A DNA stretch of 64,000 nucleotides from Thauera sp. GDN1 (GTDB lineage Bacteria; Pseudomonadota; Gammaproteobacteria; Burkholderiales; Rhodocyclaceae). Positions 37,343 through 48,441 of this stretch are shown here, one piece after another (position 1 is the first letter of the stretch; each line of letters opens with the position of its first letter). A program made the translations under genes and the position numbers. Where the stretch lies: assembly GCF_029223545.1 (NCBI RefSeq), contig NZ_CP097870.1, forward strand, positions 806,001 through 870,000, in the 5' to 3' direction. A model generated the notes under the pieces. It saw only the letters and a list, made by a program, of their open reading frames with translations, was not told where the DNA came from and did not search any database.

Positions 37343-37786
37343 ATGTTCCAGGGAGCCGCAGCGCTCAATCTCGATGCCAAGGGTCGCCTCGCGATCCCCG
37401 CACGGCATCGTGACGCCCTGGCCGTCGATAACGGGCAGATCGTGCTGACCGCCCACCCCCACGGCTGCTGCCTCGTCTATCCCGTTCCCGCCTGGATTCC
37501 CATCCGCGATCAGGTGCTCGCCGCGCCCGGTCTCGATCCGCAATCGGCCATGCTCAAGCGCCTGCTGGTCGGCTTCGCCCAGGACGAGACGCTCGATGCC
37601 GCCGGTCGCGTGCTGGTGGCGCCGTCGCTGCGCAAGTTCGCCAAGCTCGACAAGCAGGTCTGGCTGGTGGGGCAGGGCACGCATTTCGAGCTGTGGTCCG
37701 ACGAGGGCTGGGAGAAGCAGCAGGAGGCGATGCTCAACCTGGCCGCCACCGGGTTGCCGCCCGGCTTCGAGAGCCTGGCGCTGTGA
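37343..37786 (+). CDS. mraZ: Transcriptional regulator MraZ
   Basis: MraZ is the DNA-binding autoregulator at the head of the division and cell-wall cluster. The 147-residue product has two AbrB-like SpoVT repeats ([19 protein letters not shown] at 8-26 and [16 protein letters not shown] near 85), normal for the family. The ATG at 37343 has an AGGGGGGA ribosome site 3 bases upstream; an upstream in-frame ATG at 37283 lies inside the operator and is rejected. The next gene overlaps by four bases. Confidence 0.96.
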   Translation: MFQGAAALNLDAKGRLAIPARHRDALAVDNGQIVLTAHPHGCCLVYPVPAWIPIRDQVLAAPGLDPQSAMLKRLLVGFAQDETLDAAGRVLVAPSLRKFAKLDKQVWLVGQGTHFELWSDEGWEKQQEAMLNLAATGLPPGFESLAL

Positions 37787-38721
37787 GCGCGGTGCAGTCT
37801 CACGTCAGCGTCCTGCTCGCCGAAGCGGTCGACGCGCTCGCGATCCGTGCCGACGGCATCTATGTCGATGGCACCTTCGGGCGCGGCGGCCACAGCCGGG
37901 CGGTGCTCGAGCGGCTTGGACCGACGGGGCGGCTGATCGCCTTCGATCGCGACCCGGCGGCGATCGCGGCGGGCCAGGCGCTGAACGACCCGCGGCTGAC
38001 GCTGGTGCACTCGGCGTTCAGCGCGCTCGACGAGGAACTCGGGCGCCTGGATGTGGCGATGGTGGATGGTGTTTTGCTGGACCTGGGGGTGTCTTCACCC
38101 CAACTGGACGATGCGGCGCGGGGCATGAGCTTTCGCTTCGACGCGCCGCTCGACATGCGCATGGATACGAGCCGCGGGCAGACCGTGGCGGATTGGCTGG
38201 CGGATGCCTCCGTCGGCCAGATCACGGAGGTACTCAGGGATTATGGAGAGGAACGGTTTGCTCATGCGATTGCAAAGGCGATTGCAGCTGCTCGGACAGG
38301 GGGGCTTGTCGCAACCACTGGACAACTTGCCGCGATCGTGGAGAAAGCGGTCCGCACACGCGAGCCGGGGCAGCACCCGGCGACACGCTCCTTCCAGGCT
38401 CTTCGGATTTTCATCAATCAGGAGCTCGAGGAGCTGAGCAACGTGCTGCCGGCCTGCGTGTCCCGTCTGCGCACGGGTGGGCGGCTGGCGGTGATCAGCT
38501 TCCATTCGCTCGAGGATCGCATCGTGAAGCGCTTCATGCGTGACGAGTCGCGTCCGCCGGTGCTGCCGCGCCGGCTGCCGATCAGGGCGGCGGATCTGCC
38601 CGCGCCGCGCCTGAGGCTCGTCGGCAAGGCGGTGCGCCCGGGTGAGGTCGAGGTCGCGGCCAATCCGCGCGCGCGCAGCGCGGTGATGCGGGTCGCCGAG
38701 CGCACGGAGGCGCCGGCATGA
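37783..38721 (+). CDS. rsmH: 16S rRNA (cytosine1402-N4)-methyltransferase RsmH
   Basis: RsmH methylates N4 of C1402 of 16S rRNA, the same base as RsmI (34132). The 312-residue protein has [13 protein letters not shown] near the start, [24 protein letters not shown] and the C-terminal [11 protein letters not shown] block. The GTG at 37783 overlaps the mraZ TGA as GTGA; the longer frame upstream lies inside mraZ. Confidence 0.96.
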   Translation: MSAVQSHVSVLLAEAVDALAIRADGIYVDGTFGRGGHSRAVLERLGPTGRLIAFDRDPAAIAAGQALNDPRLTLVHSAFSALDEELGRLDVAMVDGVLLDLGVSSPQLDDAARGMSFRFDAPLDMRMDTSRGQTVADWLADASVGQITEVLRDYGEERFAHAIAKAIAAARTGGLVATTGQLAAIVEKAVRTREPGQHPATRSFQALRIFINQELEELSNVLPACVSRLRTGGRLAVISFHSLEDRIVKRFMRDESRPPVLPRRLPIRAADLPAPRLRLVGKAVRPGEVEVAANPRARSAVMRVAERTEAPA

Positions 38722-38984
38722 TCCGCGGAGATGCCGTCCTCGTGGCGCTGGTGGTGGCGAGTGCGCTCGGCGTCGTCGCCGCGCAGCACCAGTCGCGCCG
38801 GCTGTACGCCGAATACGAGCGCGAGCAGGCGCGGGCGCAGGCGCTCGAGGTCGAGTGGGGCCAGCTGCAGCTCGAACAGAGCACCTGGGCGACCCACGGT
38901 CGGGTCGAAAAACTGGCACGGGAAAAACTCGACATGCGGGTGCCGCCTGCGGGTCAGGTGCTCGTGGTGGAGCCGCAATCATGA
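38718..38984 (+). CDS. ftsL: Cell division protein FtsL
   Basis: The 88-residue bitopic protein has an N-terminal membrane helix ([16 protein letters not shown]) and a periplasmic coiled-coil of Gln, Glu and Arg ([15 protein letters not shown] and following) typical of FtsL, which joins FtsB and FtsQ at the septum. Identification rests on position between rsmH and ftsI, size and layout, since FtsL is poorly conserved. It overlaps both neighbours by four bases. Confidence 0.92.
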   Translation: MIRGDAVLVALVVASALGVVAAQHQSRRLYAEYEREQARAQALEVEWGQLQLEQSTWATHGRVEKLAREKLDMRVPPAGQVLVVEPQS

Positions 38985-40747
38985 AGACACAGCGTACCGT
39001 CACGTTCAATCACAATCCCCTGCTGAAGCGCGAGCTGCCTGCGTGGCGTGCGCGCCTGGTCATGCTCGGCCTGATGGGCTGCTCGCTGGCGCTGGCGGGT
39101 CGCGCACTCTATCTGCAGGGGGTCAATCACGATTTCCTGCAGGCCAAGGGCGAGTCGCGCTACGCCCGCACGCTGGAGGTGCCGGCTACCCGCGGACGCA
39201 TCACCGACCGCCACGGCGACATCCTCGCGGTCAGCACGCCGGTGCGCTCGGTGTGGGCGATTCCGTCCGACGCCCGGCTCGAGCCCGCGCAGGCGCGCGA
39301 ACTCGCCCGCCTGCTCGAGATCGACGTCAATGAGCTCAACAGCCGGCTGGCGAACGGGCGCGACTTCGCCTATCTGAAGCGCCAGGTGCCGCCGGAAGTC
39401 GCCCAGCAGGTCGCCGACCTGCGCCTGCCGGGCATCCATCAGCAGCAGGAGTACCGCCGCTATTACCCGGGCGGCGAGGTGATGGCGCACATCCTCGGTT
39501 TCACCGACGTCGAGGACAAGGGCCAGGAGGGTATCGAGCTCGCCTTCGACAAGCGCCTGGCGGGGCGCCCCGGCGCGCGCCGCGTGATCAAGGATCGGCG
39601 CGGCCAGATCGTCGAGGACGTCGAGGCCATCCGGCCGCCGCGCGACGGCGAGGACGTGGCGCTGTCGATCGACGGCAAGATCCAGTACCTGGCGTGGTCG
39701 GCGCTGCGCGATGCGATGCATCAGCACAAGGCCCAGGCCGGCGCGGTGGTGGTGCTCGACGCGCGCAGCGGCGAGATTCTGGCGCTCGCCAATGCGCCGA
39801 CCTTCAATCCCAACAACCGCACCAACCTCAGCGGTGCGCAGTTGCGCAACCGGGTGTTCACCGACGCCTTCGAGCCCGGCTCGGTGATGAAGCCGTTCAT
39901 CGCGGCGCTGGCGCTCGATCGTGGCAAGCTCCGCGTCGACAGCCAGATCGACACCGGCAACGGGCGGATGACGATCGGCACGGCGACGATCTCGGACACC
40001 AAGCGCCACGGCATGATGAGCGTCGCCCAGATCGTGCAGAAGTCGTCCAACATCGGCACGGTCAAGATGGCGCAGCAGTTCAGCCCCGACGAGATGTGGC
40101 ACCTGTTCGATCAGCTCGGTTTCGGCACGCCGCTCAACCTCGGCTTTCCGGGCGAGACCTCGGGTCGCCTGCGTCCGGCGAAGAGCTGGCGGCCGATCGA
40201 GCAGGCGACCATGTCCTACGGCCACGGCATCTCGACCAGCCTGATCCAGATGGCGCGTGCCTACATGGTGTTCGCGCGCCATGGCGAACTGGTGCCGCTG
40301 TCGCTGACCCGGGTGGATGGCGTGCCTTCGTCCGGTCGCCGCGTCTTCTCCGAGACCACCGCGCAGAACATGCGCACCATCCTGGCGATGGCGGCAGGTC
40401 CGGGCGGCACCGCGCCGCGTGCGCAGGTCCCCGGCTACACGGTGGCGGGCAAGACCGGCACCGCGCACAAGCTCGAGGGCGGGCGCTACGCACGCAAGTA
40501 CGTGTCGTCCTTCGTCGGCTTCGCACCGGCCACCAATCCGCGCATCGTCGTCGCCGTGATGATCGACGAACCCAGCGCCGGCCAGTATTTCGGCGGCACC
40601 GTCGCCGCGCCGGTGTTCTCGCGCATCACCGAAGGCACGCTGCGCACCCTCGGCGTGGCGCCGGACGTGCCGCTGACGCCGCTCCAGCTTGCCCGCCGCA
40701 CCGCCGACGAGGCCGCTCCCGGCGTGGCCGGCAGGGAGAACATGTGA
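38981..40747 (+). CDS. ftsI: Septal peptidoglycan transpeptidase FtsI (PBP3)
   Basis: The 588-residue class B penicillin-binding protein crosslinks septal wall. After an N-terminal membrane helix (LVMLGLMGCSLALAGRALYL) come the non-penicillin-binding domain (RGRITDRHGDILAVS) and the transpeptidase with SxxK as EPGSVMKPF, SxN as KSSNIGT and KTG as AGKTGTAH. The ATG at 38981 overlaps the ftsL stop. No second class B gene is adjacent. Confidence 0.97.
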   Translation: MKTQRTVTFNHNPLLKRELPAWRARLVMLGLMGCSLALAGRALYLQGVNHDFLQAKGESRYARTLEVPATRGRITDRHGDILAVSTPVRSVWAIPSDARLEPAQARELARLLEIDVNELNSRLANGRDFAYLKRQVPPEVAQQVADLRLPGIHQQQEYRRYYPGGEVMAHILGFTDVEDKGQEGIELAFDKRLAGRPGARRVIKDRRGQIVEDVEAIRPPRDGEDVALSIDGKIQYLAWSALRDAMHQHKAQAGAVVVLDARSGEILALANAPTFNPNNRTNLSGAQLRNRVFTDAFEPGSVMKPFIAALALDRGKLRVDSQIDTGNGRMTIGTATISDTKRHGMMSVAQIVQKSSNIGTVKMAQQFSPDEMWHLFDQLGFGTPLNLGFPGETSGRLRPAKSWRPIEQATMSYGHGISTSLIQMARAYMVFARHGELVPLSLTRVDGVPSSGRRVFSETTAQNMRTILAMAAGPGGTAPRAQVPGYTVAGKTGTAHKLEGGRYARKYVSSFVGFAPATNPRIVVAVMIDEPSAGQYFGGTVAAPVFSRITEGTLRTLGVAPDVPLTPLQLARRTADEAAPGVAGRENM

Positions 40748-42249
40748 GCGCGGAGCAGGCCCTGTCGATCCTCGCGCACCTGCGCGCCGAAGGCGCGACG
40801 GTGCAGGACATCACCGCGGATTCGCGCAAGGCCGGCCCGGGTTGTGCATTCGCCGCCTGGCCCGGGCAGCGTACCGACGGGCGGCGCTATCTCGCCGACG
40901 CTGCGGCACGCGGCGCAGCGGCGCTGATCTGGGAGGATGGCGACGGCTTCGTGCCCGCCGCCGGGGCCGTCCCGGGACTGGGCGTGACCGGACTGCGCGA
41001 GCTCGCCGGTCACCTGGCGCACGAAGTCCATGGCCGCCCGTCCGAATCGCTGTGGCTGGCCGGCGTCACCGGCACCAACGGCAAGACCACGGTCACGCAG
41101 ATGCTGGCGCGCGCCTTCGCCGAGCTGGGCGAGCGCTGCGGCATCGTCGGCACCCTGGGCTGCGGCTTCCCGGATGAGCTCGAGGAAGGCATCAACACCA
41201 CCCCGGATGCGCTCGACCTGCACCGCTGGTTCGCGCGTTTCCGTGCTGCCGGTGCGAGCGGCGCGGCGATGGAGGTGTCGTCGATCGGCCTCGACCAGGG
41301 GCGGGTGAATGGCGTGCAGTTCGATGTCGCGGTGTTCACCAATCTCACTCGCGACCACCTCGACTACCACGGCACCATGGACGCCTACGCCGAGGCCAAG
41401 GCGCGCCTGTTCGCGCGCCCGGAGCTGCGCACCAGCGTCATCAACGTCGACGACGCTTACGGGCTGGTGCTCGCCCGCCGGCTCGTCGCCGAAGGGCGCG
41501 ACGTGATCGCGTGCACCCTGCATGGTGCCAACCGCGGCGCGGTGCCCGGTGCGCGCGTGCTGTTCGCCGACCGCCTGCAGGCTGCGCCTGCCGGCCTGCG
41601 CTTCAATCTCGTGTGGGACGGGCGCGAGGCGGACGTCAATGTGCGCATGGTCGCGCCGTTCAACGTCTCGAACCTCGTCGCCGTGGCTGCGGCCATGCTC
41701 GCCCGTGGCGTCGCCTTCGATGGCCTGGCGCCGGTGCTCTCGCGTCTGGTGCCGCCGCAAGGGCGGATGCAGCTAGTGGGCGGGGTGTGCGAGCCGCTGG
41801 TGGTCGTCGATTACGCCCACTCGCCGGATGCGCTCGCCAAGGTGCTCGAGGCCCTGCGCGCAACCGTGCAGACCCGGCGCGGCCGCCTGATCTGCGTCTT
41901 CGGCTGCGGCGGCGATCGCGATCCCGGCAAGCGGCCGATGATGGGCGAGATCGCCCGTTCGCTCGCCGACCGCGTGGTCGTCACCAGCGACAATCCGCGC
42001 TCCGAGGATCCCCTGCGCATCATCGAGGCGGTCGCCGCGGGTGCCGGTCCCGAGGCCGAGCAGGTGGTGGACCGGGCGCAGGCGATCGCGCGCGCCATCG
42101 GTGAAGCGGGGCCCGACGACGTGGTGCTGATCGCCGGCAAGGGTCACGAGCCCTACCAGGAAATCCTCGGCCAGCGCCTGCCGTTCTCCGACCTTGAACA
42201 GGCCCGACTGGCCCTGCATGGCTGGCAGGCGCGGGGGAAAGCACAATGA
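40744..42249 (+). CDS. murE: UDP-MurNAc-L-Ala-D-Glu:meso-diaminopimelate ligase MurE
   Basis: The 501-residue Mur ligase adds the third stem residue. It has the ATP motif GTNGKTTVTQ near residue 117 and, near the C-terminus, TSDNPRSEDP: the DNPR motif indicates meso-diaminopimelate rather than lysine. The GTG at 40744 overlaps the ftsI TGA. A large upstream extension of this frame lies inside ftsI and is spurious. Confidence 0.97.
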   Translation: MSAEQALSILAHLRAEGATVQDITADSRKAGPGCAFAAWPGQRTDGRRYLADAAARGAAALIWEDGDGFVPAAGAVPGLGVTGLRELAGHLAHEVHGRPSESLWLAGVTGTNGKTTVTQMLARAFAELGERCGIVGTLGCGFPDELEEGINTTPDALDLHRWFARFRAAGASGAAMEVSSIGLDQGRVNGVQFDVAVFTNLTRDHLDYHGTMDAYAEAKARLFARPELRTSVINVDDAYGLVLARRLVAEGRDVIACTLHGANRGAVPGARVLFADRLQAAPAGLRFNLVWDGREADVNVRMVAPFNVSNLVAVAAAMLARGVAFDGLAPVLSRLVPPQGRMQLVGGVCEPLVVVDYAHSPDALAKVLEALRATVQTRRGRLICVFGCGGDRDPGKRPMMGEIARSLADRVVVTSDNPRSEDPLRIIEAVAAGAGPEAEQVVDRAQAIARAIGEAGPDDVVLIAGKGHEPYQEILGQRLPFSDLEQARLALHGWQARGKAQ

Positions 42250-43658
42250 TGACGCTGCACGATGCCGCGCACGCGCTGTCGGCGCATGGGGCGCACTTCA
42301 CCGCGCTGGCCCGCTTCGAGAGCGTGGGCACCGACAGCCGCGCGCTGGCGCCCGGACAGCTTTTCGTCGCGCTGCGTGGCGAACGCTTCGACGGCCACGA
42401 TTTCGTCGCTGCGGCCGGCCACGCCGGCGCCGCGGCGGCGATGGTCGATGCGGCCTGGGCTGCGGCGCATGCCGACGCACCGCTGCCGCTGCTGGTCGTG
42501 GACGACACCCGCCTGGCGCTCGGCACGCTGGCCGCGGCCTGGCGCGCCCGCTTCGCGTTCCCGGTGATCGGCGTCACCGGCAGCAACGGCAAGACCACGG
42601 TCAAGGAGATGTGCGCCGCGATCCTGCGCACGCAGGCGCGTCGCGACGGCTTCGGCGAGGAGTCGGTGCTGGCCACCCGCGGCAACCTGAACAACGACAT
42701 CGGCCTGCCGCTGACCCTGCTCGAGCTGCGCGACTTCCACCGCGCCGCGGTGATCGAGATGGGGATGAACCACCCGGGCGAGATCGCCTACCTGACCGGT
42801 CTGGCGCAGCCCACGGTCGCGGTCGTGAATAACGCCCAGCGTGCGCACCTGCAGGGCATGGGCAGCGTGGAAGAGGTCGCCCAGGAGAAGGGCGCGATCT
42901 ACCAGGGCCTGGGCAGCGCGGGCGTGGCGGTGGTCAATGCCGACGATCCGCATGCCGGCTACTGGTGCGAACTCAACGCGGCGCGCCGGATTGTGACATT
43001 CGGTATCGACAGCGAGGCGGACGTGCGCGCCCGGTGTACCCTGCGCGGCCTCGGCTCGCGGCTCGAACTCGACACCCCCAAGGGGGCGGTGGAGTTCGCC
43101 CTGCAGGTGCCGGGTCTGCACAATGCGCGCAACGCGGTGGCCGCGGCGGCGGCCTGCCAGGCGGCGGGCGCGACGCTGGAGGCCGTGGCCGAAGGACTCG
43201 CCGGCTTTGCCGGCACCCGAGGCCGCCTGCAGCGGCGCGAAGGGCCGGCGGGGGCGTTGATCCTCGACGACTCCTACAACGCCAATCCGGATTCGGTGCG
43301 AGCCGGGATCGACGTGCTGGCGGCCATGCCGGGCCACACCTGGCTGGTGCTGGGCGACATGGGTGAGGTCGGCGAGACCAGTGCCCAGGTCCATGACGAG
43401 ATCGGCGGCTACGCCAAGAGCAAGGGCATCGACGGCCTGTTCGCGCTCGGCGAGATGAGCGCGGTGGCGGTGCACAACTTCGGCGAGGGCGGGCGCCATT
43501 TCGCCTCGCCCGAGGCGCTGGTGAGGGCGCTCGCGCCGCGCCTGGATGCAGACTCGGTCGTGCTGGTGAAAGGCTCGCGTTTCATGCGCATGGAAAGGGT
43601 GGCGGACGCGCTTGCGGCAATGCACAATTCCGCCCCTTCGAACGGAACCGGCTCCTGA
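42246..43658 (+). CDS. murF: UDP-MurNAc-tripeptide:D-Ala-D-Ala ligase MurF
   Basis: The 470-residue ligase finishes the pentapeptide with D-Ala-D-Ala made by DdlB (49850). Motifs include [13 protein letters not shown] near residue 113, the long [14 protein letters not shown] block and [16 protein letters not shown] near 340. The first of two adjacent ATGs overlaps the murE stop codon. A single base lies between its stop and the mraY start. Confidence 0.97.
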   Translation: MMTLHDAAHALSAHGAHFTALARFESVGTDSRALAPGQLFVALRGERFDGHDFVAAAGHAGAAAAMVDAAWAAAHADAPLPLLVVDDTRLALGTLAAAWRARFAFPVIGVTGSNGKTTVKEMCAAILRTQARRDGFGEESVLATRGNLNNDIGLPLTLLELRDFHRAAVIEMGMNHPGEIAYLTGLAQPTVAVVNNAQRAHLQGMGSVEEVAQEKGAIYQGLGSAGVAVVNADDPHAGYWCELNAARRIVTFGIDSEADVRARCTLRGLGSRLELDTPKGAVEFALQVPGLHNARNAVAAAAACQAAGATLEAVAEGLAGFAGTRGRLQRREGPAGALILDDSYNANPDSVRAGIDVLAAMPGHTWLVLGDMGEVGETSAQVHDEIGGYAKSKGIDGLFALGEMSAVAVHNFGEGGRHFASPEALVRALAPRLDADSVVLVKGSRFMRMERVADALAAMHNSAPSNGTGS

Positions 43659-43659
43659 C

Positions 43660-44748
43660 ATGCTGTTGGAACTCGCTCTCTGGCTCGGCCAGGACATTCG
43701 TGGCTTCAACGTCTTCGGCTACATCACGCTGCGGACGGTGCTCGCTGCCCTCACCGCGCTGGCGATCTCGCTGATCGCCGGCCCCGGCGTCATCCGCTGG
43801 CTGGCCGCCAAGAAGATCGGCCAGGCGGTGCGCGACGACGGCCCCAAGTCGCACCTCACCAAGGCCGGCACGCCGACCATGGGTGGCGCGCTGATCCTGA
43901 TCGCGATCGGCATCACCATCCTGCTGTGGGGCGACCTGAAGAACGACTACGTTTGGGTGACCCTGTTCGTCACCCTCGGCTTCGGCGCAGTGGGCTGGGT
44001 CGATGACTGGCGCAAGGTGGTGCATCGCGATCCCAAGGGGCTGGCGAGCCGGTGGAAATACCTGTGGACCTCGGCGATCGCGCTCGCCGCGGCGATCTAT
44101 CTCGGCCTCACCGCGAGCACGCCGGCCGAGACCGAGCTGATCGTGCCCTTCTTCAAGGCGGTCACCTATCCGCTGGGCATCTTCGGCTTCATCGCGCTGA
44201 CCTATTTCGTGATCAACGGCACCAGCCACGCGGTGAACCTCACCGACGGCCTGGACGGCCTGGCGATCATGCCCACGGTGATGGTCGCGGGCGCGCTGGC
44301 GATCTTCGCCTATGTCGCCGGTCACGTCGGCTTCTCGAACTACCTCGGCGTGCCCTATGTGGCGGGGGCGGGCGAACTCGCGGTGTTCTGCGGCGCGATC
44401 TGCGGCGCCGGCCTCGGCTTCCTGTGGTTCAACGCCTATCCCGCGGAAGTCTTCATGGGCGATGTGGGCGCGCTTGCGCTCGGTGCCGCGCTCGGCACCA
44501 TCGCGGTGATCGTGCGCCAGGAGATCGTGCTCTTCATCATGGGCGGCCTGTTCGTCGCCGAGACCCTGTCGGTGATGGTGCAGGTGCTGTACTTCAAGGC
44601 CACCGGCGGCAAGCGCATCTTCCGCATGGCGCCGCTGCACCACCACTACGAGCTGGGCGGCTGGAAGGAAACCCAGGTCGTGGTCCGCTTCTGGATCATC
44701 ACCATCATGCTGGTGCTGTTCGGGCTGTCGACGCTGAAACTGCGATGA
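43660..44748 (+). CDS. mraY: Phospho-N-acetylmuramoyl-pentapeptide transferase MraY
   Basis: The 362-residue integral membrane enzyme moves phospho-MurNAc-pentapeptide to undecaprenyl phosphate, giving lipid I. About ten membrane helices are visible, with the Asp motifs [10 protein letters not shown] (catalytic DD) and [10 protein letters not shown], and the HHHYELGGW cytoplasmic loop near the end. The ATG at 43660 one base after the murF stop is used; an upstream in-frame ATG inside murF is rejected. Confidence 0.97.
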   Translation: MLLELALWLGQDIRGFNVFGYITLRTVLAALTALAISLIAGPGVIRWLAAKKIGQAVRDDGPKSHLTKAGTPTMGGALILIAIGITILLWGDLKNDYVWVTLFVTLGFGAVGWVDDWRKVVHRDPKGLASRWKYLWTSAIALAAAIYLGLTASTPAETELIVPFFKAVTYPLGIFGFIALTYFVINGTSHAVNLTDGLDGLAIMPTVMVAGALAIFAYVAGHVGFSNYLGVPYVAGAGELAVFCGAICGAGLGFLWFNAYPAEVFMGDVGALALGAALGTIAVIVRQEIVLFIMGGLFVAETLSVMVQVLYFKATGGKRIFRMAPLHHHYELGGWKETQVVVRFWIITIMLVLFGLSTLKLR

Positions 44749-46151
44749 GCGAACTTACGGGCAAACACGTTCTCGTCCTCGGCCTCGGCGAATCGGGCCT
44801 CGCGATGGCGCGCTGGTGCGCGCTGCGCGGTGCACGCGTGCGCGTGGTCGACAGCCGCGCCACCCCGCCCGGGCTGGATGCCCTGCGCGCGGACGCACCG
44901 CTGGCCGAGATCGTCGTCGGCGAGTTCGGTGCCGAGGTGCTCGACGGCATAGAGCTGGTGGCGCTGAGCCCCGGGCTCGACCCGCGCCTGGGCGTCGCAG
45001 CCGAGGCGCGTCGGCGCGGCCTGCCGGTCACCGGCGAGATGAGCCTGCTCGCGCAGGCGCTGGACGAACTCGGCGTGCGCGCGCAGACCCGCATCCTCGC
45101 CATCACCGGTACCAACGGCAAGACCACCACCACCGCGCTCACGGCGGCGCTGGCGCAGTCGGCGGGGATCGACGCGGTGGCGGCCGGCAACATCAGCCCG
45201 GCAGCGCTCGACGTGCTGATGGAGCGGCTGGAGATCGGTGCCGCGCTGCCCGCATGCTGGGTGCTGGAGCTCTCCAGCTTCCAGATCGAGACCATGCATG
45301 GCCTCGATCCCGATGCGGCCACGGTGCTCAACGTGACCGACGACCATCTCGACCGCTACGCCGGTCTCGACGAGTACGCCGCGACCAAGGCGGCGATCTT
45401 CCAGGGCCAGGGCGTGCAGGTGCTGAACCGCGACGATGCGCGCGTCGACGCGATGGCCAGCGCCGGCTGCCGCGCGATCCGCTTCGGTACTTCGGCGCCG
45501 ACCGCCGCGCAAGATTACGGGCTCGCCGACGCCGACGCCGACGGCCGGACCTGGCTGGTGCGTGGCGCGGTGCGCCTGCTCGCGCTCGCCGACCTCCCGC
45601 TCGCCGGTCGCCACAACGCGGCCAATGCGCTGGCAGCGCTCGCCCTGTGCGAGGGCGGGCTCGACATCGCCCCGCAGCGCCTGATCAACGGTCTGCTCGC
45701 CTTCCGTGGCCTGCCACACCGGGTCGAGCTGGTGGCCGAACGCGCCGACGGCGTGCGCTTCTACGACGATTCGAAGGGTACCAACGTCGGTGCCACGGTG
45801 GCGGCGCTGGCGGGCATGGACTGCCCGGTGGTGCTGATCGCGGGCGGCGACGGCAAGGGCCAGGACTTCTCGCCGCTGGCCGAGGTGTTCGCCAGCAAGG
45901 CGCGCGCGGTGGTGCTGATCGGCCGCGACGCCGGACGCATCGAGGCCGCGGTTGCCGGCTGCGGGGTGGCGCTCGAGCACGCCGCCGACCTCGACGCCGC
46001 GGTGCTGCGCGCCAACGCGCTCGCCCGCCCGGGCGACGCCGTGCTGCTGTCGCCGGCCTGCGCCAGCCTCGACATGTTCCGCAACTACGCGCACCGCGCC
46101 GAGGTGTTCATCGCCGCGGCGCGCCGGCTGCCCGAGGTGACCCCGCGATGA
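44745..46151 (+). CDS. murD: UDP-MurNAc-L-alanine:D-glutamate ligase MurD
   Basis: MurD adds D-Glu, the second stem residue. The 468-residue protein has the N-terminal [19 protein letters not shown] motif [13 protein letters not shown] near residue 121, LELSSFQIE, and FYDDSKGTN near 340. It overlaps mraY and ftsW by four bases each. Confidence 0.97.
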   Translation: MSELTGKHVLVLGLGESGLAMARWCALRGARVRVVDSRATPPGLDALRADAPLAEIVVGEFGAEVLDGIELVALSPGLDPRLGVAAEARRRGLPVTGEMSLLAQALDELGVRAQTRILAITGTNGKTTTTALTAALAQSAGIDAVAAGNISPAALDVLMERLEIGAALPACWVLELSSFQIETMHGLDPDAATVLNVTDDHLDRYAGLDEYAATKAAIFQGQGVQVLNRDDARVDAMASAGCRAIRFGTSAPTAAQDYGLADADADGRTWLVRGAVRLLALADLPLAGRHNAANALAALALCEGGLDIAPQRLINGLLAFRGLPHRVELVAERADGVRFYDDSKGTNVGATVAALAGMDCPVVLIAGGDGKGQDFSPLAEVFASKARAVVLIGRDAGRIEAAVAGCGVALEHAADLDAAVLRANALARPGDAVLLSPACASLDMFRNYAHRAEVFIAAARRLPEVTPR

Positions 46152-47374
46152 AGTTCGCCAGCGCCCTGTCCGGACTGCTCCATCGCGCCGAGCGCAAGGC
46201 CGATCCGGCCCGCGCTGCGGAGCGCCTCGCGCGCCAGTCGGCGCCCGCGCGCGAACTCGATCTGGTGCTGATCTGGTCGGCGGTCGGGCTGCTGCTGCTC
46301 GGTCTGGTCATGGTCTATTCGGCCTCGATCGCGATCGCCGAAGGCAGCCGCTTCACCGGCTACCAGTCGCATTATTTCCTGATGCGGCACGCGGTGTTCC
46401 TGGCGGTGGGCATCGGCCTCGGCCTGGCCAGCTTCCAGCTCTCGATGGCGCGCTGGCAGCAACTGGCGCCGGTGCTGTTCGTCGCCGGCGTGGTGCTGCT
46501 GGTGGTGGTGCTGATCCCGGGCGTCGGGCGCGAGGTCAATGGCGCGCAGCGCTGGCTCTCGCTGGGGCCGATCAACCTCCAGCCCTCCGAGTTGATGAAG
46601 ATCTTCGCCGCCCTGTACGCCGCCGACTACACCGTGCGCAAGCTCGACGTCATGGGCAGCTTCGTGAAGGGCTTCGTGCCGATGATGGCGGTGATCCTGC
46701 TGGTCGGCTTCCTGCTGCTGCGCGAGCCGGACTTCGGCGCCTTCGTCGTCATCACCACGATCGCGTTCGGCGTGCTCTTCCTCGGCGGCGTGAACGTGCG
46801 CGTGTTCATCCTGCTTGCGGTCGTCGCGCTGATCGGCTTCGTGCTGCTGATCTGGACCTCGCCCTACCGTCGCGACCGCATCTTCGGCTTCATGGACCCG
46901 TGGCAGGACGCCTTCGGCAAGGGCTACCAGCTTTCGCACTCGCTGATCGCCTTCGGTCGCGGCGAATGGTTCGGCGTGGGCCTGGGTGGCAGCGTGGAAA
47001 AACTCTTCTACCTGCCCGAGGCGCACACCGACTTCCTGCTCGCGGTGATCGCCGAGGAGCTCGGCTTCGTCGGCGTGATCGCGGTGGTGGTGCTGTTCGC
47101 GCTCGTCGTCCATCGCGCCTTCATCATCGGCCGCGAGGCGATCAAGCTCGAGCGCTACTTCTCCGGCCTCGTCGCCCAGGGCATCGGCCTGTGGTTCGGC
47201 GTGCAGTCCTTCATCAACATGGGCGTCAACATGGGCCTGCTGCCGACCAAGGGCCTGACCCTGCCGCTGATGAGCTTCGGCGGCTCCGGCATCGTCGCCA
47301 ACTGCATCGCGCTCGGCATCCTGCTCCGTGTGGACTGGGAAAGCCGTCAGCTCATGCGCGGGGGCCGCGCATGA
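46148..47374 (+). CDS. ftsW: Septal peptidoglycan glycosyltransferase / SEDS protein FtsW
   Basis: The 408-residue SEDS protein polymerises glycan strands at the septum together with FtsI. A cytoplasmic N-terminus rich in Arg/Ala precedes about ten membrane helices; conserved loops include [28 protein letters not shown] (the Asp of the catalytic region) and the C-terminal [10 protein letters not shown]. It overlaps murD and murG by four bases. Confidence 0.97.
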   Translation: MKFASALSGLLHRAERKADPARAAERLARQSAPARELDLVLIWSAVGLLLLGLVMVYSASIAIAEGSRFTGYQSHYFLMRHAVFLAVGIGLGLASFQLSMARWQQLAPVLFVAGVVLLVVVLIPGVGREVNGAQRWLSLGPINLQPSELMKIFAALYAADYTVRKLDVMGSFVKGFVPMMAVILLVGFLLLREPDFGAFVVITTIAFGVLFLGGVNVRVFILLAVVALIGFVLLIWTSPYRRDRIFGFMDPWQDAFGKGYQLSHSLIAFGRGEWFGVGLGGSVEKLFYLPEAHTDFLLAVIAEELGFVGVIAVVVLFALVVHRAFIIGREAIKLERYFSGLVAQGIGLWFGVQSFINMGVNMGLLPTKGLTLPLMSFGGSGIVANCIALGILLRVDWESRQLMRGGRA

Positions 47375-48441
47375 AGACGCTGATGGTCATGGCCGGCGGC
47401 ACCGGCGGACACATCTTCCCCGGCATCGCGGTCGCCGAGGAACTGCGCGCGCAGGGCTGGCGCATCGTGTGGATGGGCAATCCGGACGGCATGGAGGCGC
47501 GCATCGTGCCGCAGCGCGGCTACGAGACCGCGTGGGTGCGCTTCGGTGCGCTGCGCGGCAAGGGTCTGGTGCGCAAGCTGCTGCTGCCGGTGAATCTGCT
47601 CTCCGGCTTCTGGCAGGCCTTGCGCGCGCTGCGCCGGATCAGGCCCGACGTGGTGCTCGGCATGGGCGGCTACATCACCTTCCCCGGCGGCATGATGGCG
47701 GCGCTGCTCGGGCGGCCGCTGGTGCTGCACGAGCAGAACTCGGTCGCCGGGCTGGCCAACCGCGTGCTCGCGCGGGTCGCCGACCGCGTGCTCAGCGGCT
47801 TCCCCGAGGTGCTGGAGAAGGCCGAATGGCTGGGCAATCCGGTCCGTGCCGACATCACCGCCGTGCTGCCGCCCGCCGAGCGTTACCCGGGCCGCAGCGG
47901 CCCGCTGCGGGTGCTGGTCGTCGGCGGCAGCCTGGGCGCCGCGGTGCTCAACGAGACCGTGCCGCAGGCGCTCGCCCGCCTCGCACCGGAGGCGCGCCCG
48001 ATCGTGGTGCACCAGGCCGGCGAACGCCAGATCGAGGGCTTGCGTGCCGCCTACGCGCGCGTGCAGGTCGAGGGCGAACTGCGGCCCTTCATCGACGACA
48101 TGGCCGCCGCCTACGCGGATGCGGACCTGGTGATCTGCCGCGCCGGCGCGCTGACGGTGGCCGAGCTGGCGGCGGCGGGCGTGGCCAGCCTGCTGGTGCC
48201 TTTCCCGTATGCGGTGGATGACCACCAGACCGGCAATGCCCGCTTCCTCGCCGATCGCGGCGCGGCCTACCTGCTGCCGCAAACCGAACTCTCGCCCGAC
48301 CGTCTGGCGGGCATCCTTTCCAGCCTGGATCGCGGCCGACTGCTGAACATGGCCGAGCACGCGCGCGCGCTCGCCAAGCCGCTCGCTGCGGTCGCGGTGG
48401 CGCACGTGTGCGCCGAACTGGCCGGCGGAGACGCGAAATGA
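47371..48441 (+). CDS. murG: UDP-GlcNAc:undecaprenyl-PP-MurNAc-pentapeptide GlcNAc transferase MurG
   Basis: MurG converts lipid I to lipid II on the inner face of the membrane. The 356-residue GT-B protein has [18 protein letters not shown] (8-25), the [12 protein letters not shown] loop near 125, and the UDP-GlcNAc-binding [15 protein letters not shown] near 260. Starts and stops overlap neighbours by four bases. Confidence 0.97.
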   Translation: MKTLMVMAGGTGGHIFPGIAVAEELRAQGWRIVWMGNPDGMEARIVPQRGYETAWVRFGALRGKGLVRKLLLPVNLLSGFWQALRALRRIRPDVVLGMGGYITFPGGMMAALLGRPLVLHEQNSVAGLANRVLARVADRVLSGFPEVLEKAEWLGNPVRADITAVLPPAERYPGRSGPLRVLVVGGSLGAAVLNETVPQALARLAPEARPIVVHQAGERQIEGLRAAYARVQVEGELRPFIDDMAAAYADADLVICRAGALTVAELAAAGVASLLVPFPYAVDDHQTGNARFLADRGAAYLLPQTELSPDRLAGILSSLDRGRLLNMAEHARALAKPLAAVAVAHVCAELAGGDAK